Of a DNA stretch of 11,067 nt, positions 1 to 5,782 are shown one piece after another. The position numbers and the translations under genes were made by a program. The first letter of the stretch is position 1. Every line of letters starts with the position of its first letter. Below the pieces are notes generated by a model. That model worked only from the letters and a program-made list of their open reading frames with translations. It searched no databases and had not been told where the DNA came from. This stretch comes from Streptomyces sp. NRRL S-118 (lineage in GTDB: Bacteria > Actinomycetota > Actinomycetes > Streptomycetales > Streptomycetaceae): assembly GCF_000716335.1 (NCBI RefSeq), contig NZ_KL591038.1, positions 1 through 11,067 of the forward strand. The letters are read 5' to 3'.

Positions 1-2
1 GC

Positions 3-119
3 CGCCCGGCATCGCCCCAGGTCAGACAGCAAACTCCTGCTGGAGTACTACCTGAGGATCACCAGATGCAGCCGGTGTCCACAGAACCCACACCGCCGCT
101 TCACCCGAACGAGGTCTGA
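3..119 (+). CDS. possible 3' end of an upstream gene (partial)
   Basis: One plus frame is open from the left edge of the window to a TGA two bases before the GTG of the next gene. The last residues read MQPVSTEPTPPLHPNEV. Its final codons contain the GAGGT that serves as ribosome binding site for the next gene, which is the usual layout of tightly packed operon genes. An internal ATG at 66 would give only a 17-residue peptide, so a short leader peptide is an alternative. The other two plus frames close at 53 and at about 156. No family is recognisable from so short a tail, and the call is weak. Confidence 0.25.
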   Translation, partial: RPASPQVRQQTPAGVLPEDHQMQPVSTEPTPPLHPNEV

Positions 120-121
120 TC

Positions 122-427
122 GTGACCGATTGCGCCGGTGCCGCGCACTCAGCTAGCGCCGGACCAGCGGATCCGGTCGAGGACCTCCCTCTGAACGTCC
201 TCGCCATCGTCGCCGACGCTCGCGCCACCTGGCAGGACGACAAGGGAGGCAAGTCCGCCGCAAGCCAGTCCCCGCACTGCGCCCATCACTTCCGTCAGGC
301 CGCCGACACCTTCGATCGCCCCGAGGACACCACCGACGAGGAACGTGCCGCCACCGCCGACATGGCCGGCGCGTACATCGAAGCCGCCACCATCCACGCC
401 CGGGAAGCCGACCTGACCGCCATCTGA
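122..427 (+). CDS. small hypothetical protein, 101 aa
   Basis: The GTG start is preceded by GAGGT with about six bases of spacing. Codons end almost always in G or C, which separates this frame from the antisense frames over the same bases. The product is acidic and alanine-rich, with no signal peptide or membrane segment. After a disordered start (residues 1-20) comes a region likely to be helical, with the pattern LPLNVLAIVADARATWQDD, then SPHCAHHF, then a second helical part ending in EADLTAI. I do not recognise the family. Small helical proteins like this are common in Streptomyces accessory regions. It may be the second gene of an operon whose first gene lies outside the window, and it ends 16 bases before a strong hairpin. 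Confidence 0.6.
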   Translation: MTDCAGAAHSASAGPADPVEDLPLNVLAIVADARATWQDDKGGKSAASQSPHCAHHFRQAADTFDRPEDTTDEERAATADMAGAYIEAATIHAREADLTAI

Positions 428-443
428 CCCGGCCACCGCGCCC

Positions 444-475
444 GCCGCCCCGCCCCGAGCCTGGGGCGGGGCGGC
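444..475 (+). terminator. perfect GC hairpin terminator
   Basis: A perfect 13-bp stem, GCCGCCCCGCCCC against GGGGCGGGGCGGC, encloses a 6-base loop (GAGCCT). It begins 16 bases after the stop of the gene ending at 427. There is no T-run, which is normal for streptomycete terminators. Being symmetric, it could also stop minus-strand transcription. Confidence 0.7.
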
Positions 476-614
476 ATCGTCCTCCCCGCCTCTGCCTACC
501 GGCGTCCGCCTCTACTTGCGGGCCTTGTCCCGCCGCCAGTCACGGTCCGTCCACCGGCCCGCAGCCGCCCAACCGCTGCACGCCGACACCACCATCCCTC
601 GATCACGCGAGGAC

Positions 615-1127
615 ATGACCGTGCCCATCACCACCCTTAACTACGACCCGACGACGTCCGAAGGCCAGGCCATCAGCCGTCTCTTTCGCGCATCCAAGAG
701 CATCGAGGACAGCAACGGCGAATGGAACGGCGCCGACATCGTGGTCCTGGTCGGCGACTTCTTCATCCGCCTCGGCATCGACATCGACCGCGGCGACTAC
801 CAGGTCGACCCCGTCCCGCCCCAGTCGGTCTCGCCCGATGCCGATACCGACACCGTCGCCGAGCTCCTCGCCGCCAACGAAGAGTTCACCACCAACGGCT
901 ACCCCACGGGGAACGAGGGCTTCTTCTACGCCGAGCCCGACAATGACCGCTTCGCCGACTACACGCTCCTGACCTTCCCCACCGCCCCGGCAGCCCGCGT
1001 CCGCGCCGCCCTGAGCGTGCTCCGCGCCGCCGGATATACCGCCGCCGAACAGGCCCCCACCACCCCCGAAGCCGCGCGCCGCACCGTCCGCATCGACGCC
1101 GGTGTGCTGCGCGCCCCTCCCGGATGA
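615..1127 (+). CDS. hypothetical protein, open 5' segment of a probably broken gene
   Basis: The open frame extends upstream to 516, but good codon use starts near 615. ATG at 615 follows a GAGGA that sits too close (one base). GTG at 621, with seven bases of spacing, is the better-placed start, so the true N-terminus is either residue. The product (about 170 aa) is acidic and soluble. It has a hydrophobic core near IVVLVGDFFIRLGIDID, then a C-terminal helix of the form ARVRAALSVLRAAGY. The frame ends at a TGA, but the next frame continues the same style of sequence, including another helix of the form ERAARLL-stop-NAGF. I therefore read this as the first part of a longer gene disrupted by a frameshift near 1122. 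Family not recognised. Confidence 0.55.
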   Translation: MTVPITTLNYDPTTSEGQAISRLFRASKSIEDSNGEWNGADIVVLVGDFFIRLGIDIDRGDYQVDPVPPQSVSPDADTDTVAELLAANEEFTTNGYPTGNEGFFYAEPDNDRFADYTLLTFPTAPAARVRAALSVLRAAGYTAAEQAPTTPEAARRTVRIDAGVLRAPPG

Positions 1128-1440
1128 CGCCCCGACCACCGAACGCGCCGCTCGCCTGCTGTAAAACGCCGGATTCACCCAGCAGACCGATACCAGCGAC
1201 ACGGCCCCAGCTGTCAGCTACAGCACCCCCACGCCCGTGATCTGGCGCCCCGACCGGGTCCAGATCGACGTAACCGCTCCCGGACTGCGGGCCGCGACGC
1301 CCGCGAAGAGGTCGCCCGAGGCATCGCAGCCACCCTGACCGACGCCGGCTGGACCGTCGACGTACGCGGCACCGAGACGCTCCACACCACCCCGCCGCCC
1401 GCCCCGGAACTTCCGAAGCCGACGTCCGAACCCCTCGGGG
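1128..1440 (+). pseudogene. frameshifted continuation of the 615 gene
   Basis: From about 1123 the coding style moves to frame 1: DDAPTTERAARLL, an in-frame TAA at 1162, then NAGFTQQTD and YSTPTPVIWRPDRVQIDV. Near 1293 it moves back to frame 3 with RDAREEVARGIAATLTDAGW, then a proline-rich tail. The two shifts cancel, so the last piece is back in the frame of the 615 start. The TAA sits where a Lys codon (AAA to TAA) would read well, giving LLKNAGF. Each piece carries a helix of the form A..L..AG(Y/F/W), so the ancestral protein may have had repeated modules. This is inferred from codon quality and pattern, not from an alignment. Confidence 0.45.
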
Positions 1441-1449
1441 AACCGGAAC

Positions 1450-2355
1450 TTGGTCAAGAGGGCCAAGGCGGAGCTGGAGCAGATCCGGGATCAGCAGCAG
1501 GCCATCGTCGAGGCGTTGATCGGGAACTACCGCACGGCGCTCCAGCACATCGACGCCGAAAGTTCAGTCCAGGCGGCCCGGGAGAACGCGGCGGCGCTGA
1601 CCGCCGAGATCCTGACGGCAGTCGGGGAACGCGACCAGGACGCCGCTCCGGACGCCGTCACGGCCCGGCTCGGCGAGGGGCTCGCGCCCGCGCTGCACAC
1701 CATGGCGAAGGCCCTGCGGGTGCAGGCCGGCGCCCTGGGAGTGCCCGCGGCGGTGGACGACTTCGGCGGTTTCGAGGGGACGTACGAGCAGATTGCTTCC
1801 GGCCCCGGAGGCGTGGAGCGGGTACGGCCATCGGCGCGAGCGTGGGCGGTGGTCGCGTCGGCTCGGGCTCGACGCGTGTACCGGTCGGCCCCTCGACCGA
1901 GCAGGTGGCGCCCGCCCCGACCGCGAGGAAGGCCGACGCCACCTGTCGCCGCCACGCCCTGCTCGACGAGGACACGCCGGGCTTCGTCCGCGGCCTCGCG
2001 GCGGCATGGCCGCCGGTGCGGCACCATCTCGCGGCGCGGCCGCGGCGTGAGAGCCCGAGTCGGCCCGCCGTCCCGGCCTCATGGGGCGGACACCTGGTCG
2101 GCCGTGCTGCCGCGGCGCAGCGTCCGGCGGTCCCCAAGCCCGCCCGCTTGGTCCGTTCGTCCAAGGCCAGGAGCTCATGGGCGAGGTCGCGGACAAGCCT
2201 GGCTGCCCGCTTCTCGCCGGGGCCGGGAGCGCGGCACACGTGGCGGCGCGCTCGGAGGTCTGGCGGTGAGGAGAGTGACGTCGAAGGTCTGCGGCGGGTT
2301 ACGTAGCCCACGTTTCAGTCGCTGTTTGAGCAACCGGCGCGCGGTGATCCGTTGA
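1450..2355 (+). CDS. coiled-coil-like hypothetical protein, real only in its first part
   Basis: A TTG start at 1450 follows GGGGAA by about eight bases; the frame is also open further upstream, so the N-terminus could be truncated. Residues 1 to about 120 look genuine: long, charged, alanine-rich helices (KRAKAELEQIRDQQQAIVEA, then AARENAAALTAEILTAV) suggesting a coiled coil, ending near FEGTYEQIASG. After about base 1815 the translation becomes arginine- and proline-rich nonsense, while frame 3 becomes protein-like (GTAIGASVGGGRVGS). The natural gene is therefore probably broken by a frameshift near 1800-1824, and most of the nominal 301 residues should not be trusted. No family recognised. 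Confidence 0.4.
   Translation: MVKRAKAELEQIRDQQQAIVEALIGNYRTALQHIDAESSVQAARENAAALTAEILTAVGERDQDAAPDAVTARLGEGLAPALHTMAKALRVQAGALGVPAAVDDFGGFEGTYEQIASGPGGVERVRPSARAWAVVASARARRVYRSAPRPSRWRPPRPRGRPTPPVAATPCSTRTRRASSAASRRHGRRCGTISRRGRGVRARVGPPSRPHGADTWSAVLPRRSVRRSPSPPAWSVRPRPGAHGRGRGQAWLPASRRGRERGTRGGALGGLAVRRVTSKVCGGLRSPRFSRCLSNRRAVIR
1824..2115 (+). pseudogene. frame-3 remnant, probable continuation of the 1450 gene
   Basis: Frame 3 has strong G/C-ending codons here and reads GTAIGASVGGGRVGSGSTR, then HALLDEDTPGFVRGLAAAW, PPVRHHLAARP. It starts where frame 1 of the preceding gene loses sense, so a single indel near 1800-1824 would join them. No start codon with a ribosome binding site precedes it. 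The frame stays open to 2306, but sense fades after about 2115, where a minus-strand transposase-like scrap begins. Family not recognised. Confidence 0.35.
2138..2248 (-). mobile_element. IS110-family transposase scrap
   Basis: On the minus strand one frame reads PGEKRAARLVRDLAHELL followed by ALDERTKR. This resembles the linker helix in the middle of IS110-family transposases, where a PGE..AA..V..LA.E.LALDERIK pattern comes just before the C-terminal Ser domain. The sequence expected next (a helix, then a SMPG-like motif) is absent, and the frame turns to unrelated residues at about 2138. No catalytic DEDD residues or insertion-sequence ends are visible. It is at most an internal relic of one copy. 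Confidence 0.4.
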
Positions 2356-2524
2356 ACCCGGTAACCGGCGACCCATCCCTGAGCCGGCGAGTGAGCGAGG
2401 TTCGCACATGTCCAGCACCCTTCCGCGCAGCGCCCGGCGCTGCTACGTGGCAACGGGCAGCCACCCAGCAGGGCGACCCGGCAGAGCTGACTTCCAGCGA
2501 CTCGCGCACTGATCGGTCGGTCCC
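2272..2524. other. intergenic gap before the SCO2400-like gene
   Basis: No supported gene. It holds a small odd palindrome, CCGGTAACCGG, near 2360 and a 34-codon frame (2408-2512) preceded by GAGG. The latter has no recognisable product and ordinary codon use, so it is not called as a gene. Confidence 0.4.
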
Positions 2525-3367
2525 ATGAACTATTGCGTTCCTTGCCGCCGCCCTCTCAACAACACCGTGACGTGCCCGGAGTGCGGGGCGTACGACGATG
2601 ACATGGCATTGCCGGGCGGATCGGGCGACGGCGCTCCGGCGGTCGACACTGCGGCGATGGAAGCCCTCTTCAGCGTCGGACCAGACCCCGTCGAACCACC
2701 CGCGCCTTCCCCGGCGATCCCCGCTCCCCGGAAACGGGCAGCCGAGACCGCCCCGGCCCCGGCTTCCCCGACCGAGGTGCCCGAGGGCCGGCGCCGTCAC
2801 GGCGCGCCGCGCTGGAAGAAGTACGGCGCCCGTACCCTCGCCGCGGCCGCGTTCACCATGCTGGGCGGCATCGCTGCCGGCACGGTGCTTCCCGACCCGA
2901 CGGCCAAGCCCCAGTCCGCCGACCTCCCCGACGTACCCCCGGGCCCGGAACAGTCACCCACCGAACCGCCCCAAGGGCACGCCACCGCACCGCCGCGTGC
3001 CTCAAGCCCACCGGAACGTGCGGTCACGCACCCCGCCAGAGGGAGCAGCCGGGACCGCGCCGACGAGGTGATCCGACCGCCTCGCGCGACAGTCACGCAC
3101 CCGCCATCACACTCTCCCACGGCTCCTCCCGCCACCACGACTCCGCCGTCCGCGACTCCCACCCCGGCCCCGCACCCGTCCAGCGGCCGCCCCAGTCCCT
3201 CGCCTACCCCGACGGCACCATCCACCCCGCCGCCGACTGCCACACCAACTCCGAGCCCGAGTAGCAGTACCGGCACCCCACCCACGGACGACCCCACACC
3301 GAGCCCTACGGTCAGGCCGCTTGCCGATGCGCTGCGCGGTGGTACGGAGCGGCTGCTGCCGCGCTGA
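2525..3367 (+). CDS. SCO2400-family-like zinc-ribbon membrane protein, 280 aa
   Basis: The N-terminus is a zinc ribbon, MNYCVPCRRPLNN then TCPECG, with Cys at 4, 7, 17 and 20 in a CxxC-x9-CxxC arrangement. This opening is characteristic of the Streptomyces SCO2400 family of unknown function. A charged, proline-rich linker follows, then a basic patch (RRRHGAPRWKK) and one membrane helix at about 101-121. Beyond it is a long Pro/Thr/Ser tail, probably outside the cell, leaving the zinc ribbon in the cytoplasm. Family members usually end, as I recall, in a short Cys/Trp-rich motif. Here the tail ends in LADALRGGTERLLPR, and another frame over the last 100 bases looks more coding-like, so the C-terminus may have been replaced by a frameshift or rearrangement. 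The ATG has no strong ribosome binding site. Confidence 0.75.
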   Translation: MNYCVPCRRPLNNTVTCPECGAYDDDMALPGGSGDGAPAVDTAAMEALFSVGPDPVEPPAPSPAIPAPRKRAAETAPAPASPTEVPEGRRRHGAPRWKKYGARTLAAAAFTMLGGIAAGTVLPDPTAKPQSADLPDVPPGPEQSPTEPPQGHATAPPRASSPPERAVTHPARGSSRDRADEVIRPPRATVTHPPSHSPTAPPATTTPPSATPTPAPHPSSGRPSPSPTPTAPSTPPPTATPTPSPSSSTGTPPTDDPTPSPTVRPLADALRGGTERLLPR

Positions 3368-3377
3368 CAGAGGGAAG

Positions 3378-3515
3378 CTACGACGAGGCCCGCTGCACCT
3401 GCCGCAAGGAAGTGTCAGGCGGCGGGTCGCGGACCTCGTCAGCCCAGTACAGCGCTCTTGGCACCAACACCTTGCCCTCCGGGCGCAGCACGGTCGGGAG
3501 CAAGCCCGCGAACAC
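3378..3515 (-). pseudogene. minus-strand coding-like fragment, 45 codons
   Basis: In the gap between 3368 and 3705 one minus frame has strong G/C-ending codons and reads VFAGLLPTVLRPEGKVLVPR, then ALYWADEVRDPPPDTSLRQ, to a TAG. A TGA lies a few codons upstream of the GTG and there is no ribosome binding site, so it looks like the 3' part of a lost gene. The LLPTVLRPEGKVLV stretch recalls the end of a SAM-methyltransferase fold (LRPGG.VLV), but this is too short to name. The rest of the gap has no gene; it ends in the AT-richer palindrome pair at 3618-3649. Confidence 0.3.
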
Positions 3516-3617
3516 GCACCCTCACGACGGAGCCCGGTCATCGACAGGCCCGCCAACCTCCCCTCAGCTGGCCACGCCGGCCCCCTCGACCTGCTCGCAC
3601 CGTGCGTTCCTGTTTGA

Positions 3618-3649
3618 GTTGATTCAACGTAATGAAGCACTACTAGTGC
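3618..3649. promoter_or_regulatory. two adjacent palindromes in an AT-rich patch
   Basis: GTTGATTCAAC (3618-3628) and GCACTACTAGTGC (3637-3649) are both perfect odd-length palindromes, eight bases apart, in a locally AT-rich segment inside GC-rich DNA. They lie about 57-88 bases upstream of the ATG at 3706. Possible roles are regulator operators or a leftover insertion-sequence end; the sequence alone does not decide. Confidence 0.4.
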
Positions 3650-3705
3650 CGCATCAGACAACGTTTGCCCGGTCCCGCTGCGGCCGGCGCACGTACCCTC
3701 GCGGG

Positions 3706-4068
3706 ATGCACTCTCATCTGCGCTTCGAGAATCCGCCCGCGCTGCCGCATCTGCCCCATGAGGTGGTGGTCGAGACGCTGGAGCGGGCGCTTCGCGACCG
3801 CTCGCAGGAGGGCGAGGCGGCACGTGTCCTGGTCGGGAGTGCGTTGAACGATGACGATCGGGAGTTCGTCGAGCGCTGGTGTGTGCAAGTCGGGACGCGG
3901 GCTGTGCCGGGCAGCACGCCAACGTCCGCGCGCTCCTCGGCCAGGGCGGCCACCCCGGCAGCGGACAGCCCGTCGCCGGTGCCCCTGGCGCGAACCGCGG
4001 GAACTGCGTGCTCGCCTACCGCATCCAGCTCCCCGGCCGTGACGGCACCGGCGCCACCGAGCGTCTGA
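3706..4068 (+). CDS. hypothetical protein, N-terminal part genuine, C-terminus out of frame
   Basis: ATG 3706 has no Shine-Dalgarno, but TACCCT lies six bases before it, the spacing of a leaderless actinobacterial transcript. Residues 1 to about 66 look genuine: MHSHLRFENPPALPHLPHEV, a helix VETLERALRDRSQEGEAARV, then LNDDDREFVERWCVQVGTRA. After VPGST (near 3910) the translation becomes Ser/Pro/Ala-rich nonsense, while frame 3 becomes strongly protein-like. The gene therefore appears cut at about 3905-3915 and joined to another one. The family is not named; I have an impression that small Streptomyces proteins with a WC...GTRA...PGS segment normally continue with a leucine-rich helix. A long minus frame covers the same DNA but has poorer codon use. 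Confidence 0.45.
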   Translation: MHSHLRFENPPALPHLPHEVVVETLERALRDRSQEGEAARVLVGSALNDDDREFVERWCVQVGTRAVPGSTPTSARSSARAATPAADSPSPVPLARTAGTACSPTASSSPAVTAPAPPSV

Positions 4069-4481
4069 AGTGCTCGAAGGCGCCGATCAGCCGCCGGGGC
4101 CGCCAGGGCATCGACCTGCGCCTCGAGACCAGCGACCAGCCCGCCACCCCCGCCTGCACCCTGCACTGCACGTTCGCCGACTGGCCGTACGACCCCGACG
4201 GGTGCTAGGAAACCGGTGAACAGCACCGCGGCTGCCACGGCTGCAAATGCGAGTACCACCCACCACCAGCGGATCGGCGGGGTGGAACGCCGCGCTCGCC
4301 GGTACAGACTGGCGGCCGCCGCCGCACAGGGCAGGGCAGCGATCACAAGGATGAGCGAGACGACGGGGACGGACTTGGTCAGGCCCTCTCGGTTCCAGGT
4401 GACAAGGGCCACGACCCAAAGACCGACTGAGATCGTAGCCAGCCCGTGGGCGAGGCCTCGTTTCCTCCGGCTCTGGCCCAT
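3714..4481 (-). CDS. small membrane protein; C-terminal half of the open frame doubtful
   Basis: The ATG at 4481 is chosen because AAGGAGG stands four bases before it, although the frame opens further upstream (4529). Residues 1-92 are convincing: a basic start (MGQSRRKRGLAHG) and three membrane helices (GLATISVGLWVVALVTW; SVPVVSLILVIAALP with its continuation; IRWWWVVLAFAAVAAAVLF). From about base 4205 the frame runs antisense to the plus-strand fragments at 3706-4208, codon quality falls, and the residues become featureless Ala/Gly/Arg sequence down to the stop at 3714. The natural protein is probably about 90-100 residues with its own stop lost at a junction near 4205. No function can be assigned. 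Confidence 0.5.
   Translation of the reverse strand: MGQSRRKRGLAHGLATISVGLWVVALVTWNREGLTKSVPVVSLILVIAALPCAAAAASLYRRARRSTPPIRWWWVVLAFAAVAAAVLFTGFLAPVGVVRPVGERAVQGAGGGGGLVAGLEAQVDALAAPAADRRLRALQTLGGAGAVTAGELDAVGEHAVPAVRARGTGDGLSAAGVAALAEERADVGVLPGTARVPTCTHQRSTNSRSSSFNALPTRTRAASPSCERSRSARSSVSTTTSWGRCGSAGGFSKRR
3879..4208 (+). pseudogene. C-terminal part of an unrecognised protein, joined at about 3905
   Basis: Frame 3 has excellent G/C-ending codons from about 3905 to the TAG at 4206-4208. It reads QHANVRALLGQGGHPGSG, NRGNCVLAYRIQLPGR, ERLKCSKAPISRRGRQGIDL, then ACTLHCTFADWPYDPDGC. The four or five cysteines and mixed beta-like sequence suggest a small compact domain. No start codon with a ribosome binding site lies near the beginning of the good region, and the GTG at 3879 falls within the preceding fragment. 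I take it as the 3' part of a gene whose 5' end was lost at the junction, though translation from the GTG at 3879 is possible. Family unknown. Confidence 0.4.
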
Positions 4482-4665
4482 GGTGCCTCCTTCCTGGCTG
4501 ACCCAGTGGGCTCCAGCCTCGAAGGACACCGTGAGAGTAGTCCGCGGGCATACCTAGCGCCGACGCGCCGTCGCTCCGCGACCTTCACCCGGGCAGGTCA
4601 CCGGTCCTTGTGGCGGGAGCCAGCAGCGTCAGGGGCGGGTGGCTCCGTAGTAGTCCCTCTGCGGC

Positions 4666-4986
4666 ATGGCGGAGGTGAGCGGTTCGACTCGCACGTCCTT
4701 GCCGGTGCGCGAGCACTGGGACCGGCTGGCCAAGGACGCGTCATGGCGGGAAGGGCCTCAAGCGCAGCTCGGGACGCGGCTGGTCGGGGCCGCCAGTGAC
4801 GCCCTGCGCCGTCCGGCCGGGGACGTGCTGGCGGAGACGCCGGCGAAGGTGAACACCGTGGCGGCGAGGGCCACGTCGACGAGCTTGGACCCTACTAAGG
4901 CGGCGAAAGTCGCAGCTCCCGCTGAGGCCGCAGTGGCCTCGCACCTCCAGTCCCCTCCTGTCCCGACGTGCGGCAAGGCGAAGTAG
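4666..4986 (+). CDS. hypothetical protein, 106 aa, uncertain
   Basis: The frame opens at ATG 4666 without a ribosome binding site and reads LPVREHWDRLAKDASWREG, TRLVGAASDALRRPAGDVL, then an alanine- and threonine-rich tail ending CGKAK. Codon quality is good in the first half and falls after about 4890. A minus frame (4758-5129) overlaps with its third positions on the same bases, so third-position GC cannot separate them. That frame encodes a hydrophobic stretch (LVGSKLVDVALAATVFTF) and is the main alternative. The plus frame is preferred because it is convergent with the operon at 5136-7894 and is followed by hairpins suited to a gene boundary. Family unknown. Confidence 0.35.
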   Translation: MAEVSGSTRTSLPVREHWDRLAKDASWREGPQAQLGTRLVGAASDALRRPAGDVLAETPAKVNTVAARATSTSLDPTKAAKVAAPAEAAVASHLQSPPVPTCGKAK

Positions 4987-5049
4987 TCGCGCCTCCTCGC
5001 AGGTCCTTGCCGGTGCAGGAAGCGATGCCCGTGCACGAACGAAGCCCCG

Positions 5050-5081
5050 CCCGGCCGTGACGGGGGGACGGAACGGCCGGG
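5050..5081. terminator. 9-bp hairpin between convergent genes
   Basis: CCCGGCCGT (5050-5058) and ACGGCCGGG (5073-5081) pair perfectly around a 14-base G-rich loop. It lies about 65 bases after the plus-strand stop at 4986 and beyond the stronger hairpin of the minus-strand operon, so it may serve either direction. Confidence 0.4.
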
Positions 5082-5093
5082 AGGGGGATGGGG

Positions 5094-5132
5094 CCCGTGC
5101 GCTGCCGGATCGGTGGCACGGCAGCGCACGGG
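5094..5132 (-). terminator. perfect 14-bp hairpin ending the zinc-protein operon
   Basis: CCCGTGCGCTGCCG (5094-5107) and CGGCAGCGCACGGG (5119-5132) pair without mismatch around an 11-base loop. The stem starts three bases after the stop codon (5136-5138) of the last gene of the minus-strand operon, the position expected of its terminator. Confidence 0.7.
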
Positions 5133-5135
5133 AGA

Positions 5136-5324
5136 TCAGGGGTGGCGCTTCGGCGCCGGTGCGCGACTCCACCGGGCCTGCGGTGACGCCGGGCACCGCA
5201 GGGGATCCGCGTGTATGTGCATGTCCGGGCGGGCGCCGGATGCCGAGGCGGGTGTCTCCAGGGTGACGGCCCCGCCTTCCGCGATCGGCTGGTCGCAGTC
5301 CACGCAGATCAACGTGGCGTTCAT
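5136..5324 (-). CDS. small zinc-knuckle protein, 62 aa
   Basis: The ATG at 5324 overlaps the stop of the gene before it (ATGA) and follows GGAGGAGCC, a strong ribosome binding site. The start is therefore clear and translation is probably coupled. The product has CVDC (Cys 7, Cys 10), an acidic and Gly-rich loop, the stretch SASGARPD, then HIH (36, 38) and Cys 44. This is a likely single zinc site followed by a basic tail. The C..C...SASGARP pattern is familiar from small unnamed Streptomyces proteins of accessory regions. No enzyme motif is present; DNA, RNA or protein binding is possible but not shown. It is the last gene of the operon, with a hairpin right after it. Confidence 0.75.
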   Translation of the reverse strand: MNATLICVDCDQPIAEGGAVTLETPASASGARPDMHIHADPLRCPASPQARWSRAPAPKRHP

Positions 5325-5782
5325 GGCTCCTCCCCGGCGTTCCGGAGGGCGGCGAGGTGGGTGGTCAGGGCGACCACCGACCGGGCGAGACGCTGCGCAT
5401 GCCGGACGGCCCGGACGAGATCGGCCGACGGCTGTTCGCCGAGGCGTGCCTGGGCCTCGCCGATCCCGGCCGACGCGCGGACCCGCAGGTCATCGTGGCG
5501 GGGCCGGGAGACAGCCGCGTCGGCCACCACCGGGATGAGCACTTGGACGTGGCCCCGTACGCGCAGCAGCGTGGTCTCAAGCACGTCTGCCGGGGGCAGG
5601 GCGGCGCTTTCGAGGAGCACCGCCGCGTCGGCGCGCATCGCCTCGATGTACAGCACCGGGACGCCGTGCCGCTGGGCGCAGGCGCGGTGAGCCATGACGC
5701 GGATGTACGGGCCGCCGGGGGTGGCGTGGCTGCGGATGCAGAAGGTCGCGCCGCCCTCATCGCAGTAGGTGCAGTTGGTCAC
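5321..5782 (-). CDS. zinc-knuckle plus DUF6415-like protein, 153 aa
   Basis: The GTG at 5782 overlaps the stop of the upstream gene (GTGA) and follows GGGAGG with four bases of spacing. It is preferred over a longer frame that reaches 5896 with arginine-rich shadow sequence. Residues 1-40 hold Cys 4, 7, 15 and 35 and His 19, 32 and 39 (CTYC, FCIRSH, MAHRACAQRH), likely one or two zinc sites. Residues about 66-147 (ETTLLRVRGHVQVLIPVV, GIGEAQARL, HAQRLARSVVALTTHL) match my knowledge of the DUF6415 family, a helical domain of unknown role that NCBI often labels as natural product biosynthesis. The pairing of both parts in one protein is notable. It is the fourth gene of the operon and probably cytoplasmic. 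Confidence 0.75.
   Translation of the reverse strand: MTNCTYCDEGGATFCIRSHATPGGPYIRVMAHRACAQRHGVPVLYIEAMRADAAVLLESAALPPADVLETTLLRVRGHVQVLIPVVADAAVSRPRHDDLRVRASAGIGEAQARLGEQPSADLVRAVRHAQRLARSVVALTTHLAALRNAGEEP

Noticed and set aside
512..595. 27-codon minus frame ending DRDWRRDKARK
   Set aside because: The end looks like a basic protein tail, but it is too short, with no ribosome binding site and no upstream coding continuation.
2408..2512. 34-codon frame with a GAGG upstream, considered as a small gene
   Set aside because: No recognisable product and no distinctive codon use; nothing beyond the GAGG supports it.
4616..4646. 7-bp inverted repeat GGAGCCA/TGGCTCC with a 17-base loop
   Set aside because: Short arms and a long loop, not placed after any gene end; not convincing as a terminator.
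4695..5016. 14-base direct repeat GTCCTTGCCGGTGC at 4695-4708 and 5003-5016
   Set aside because: A repeat of this length is plausible by chance in GC-rich DNA, and neither copy sits at an element border.
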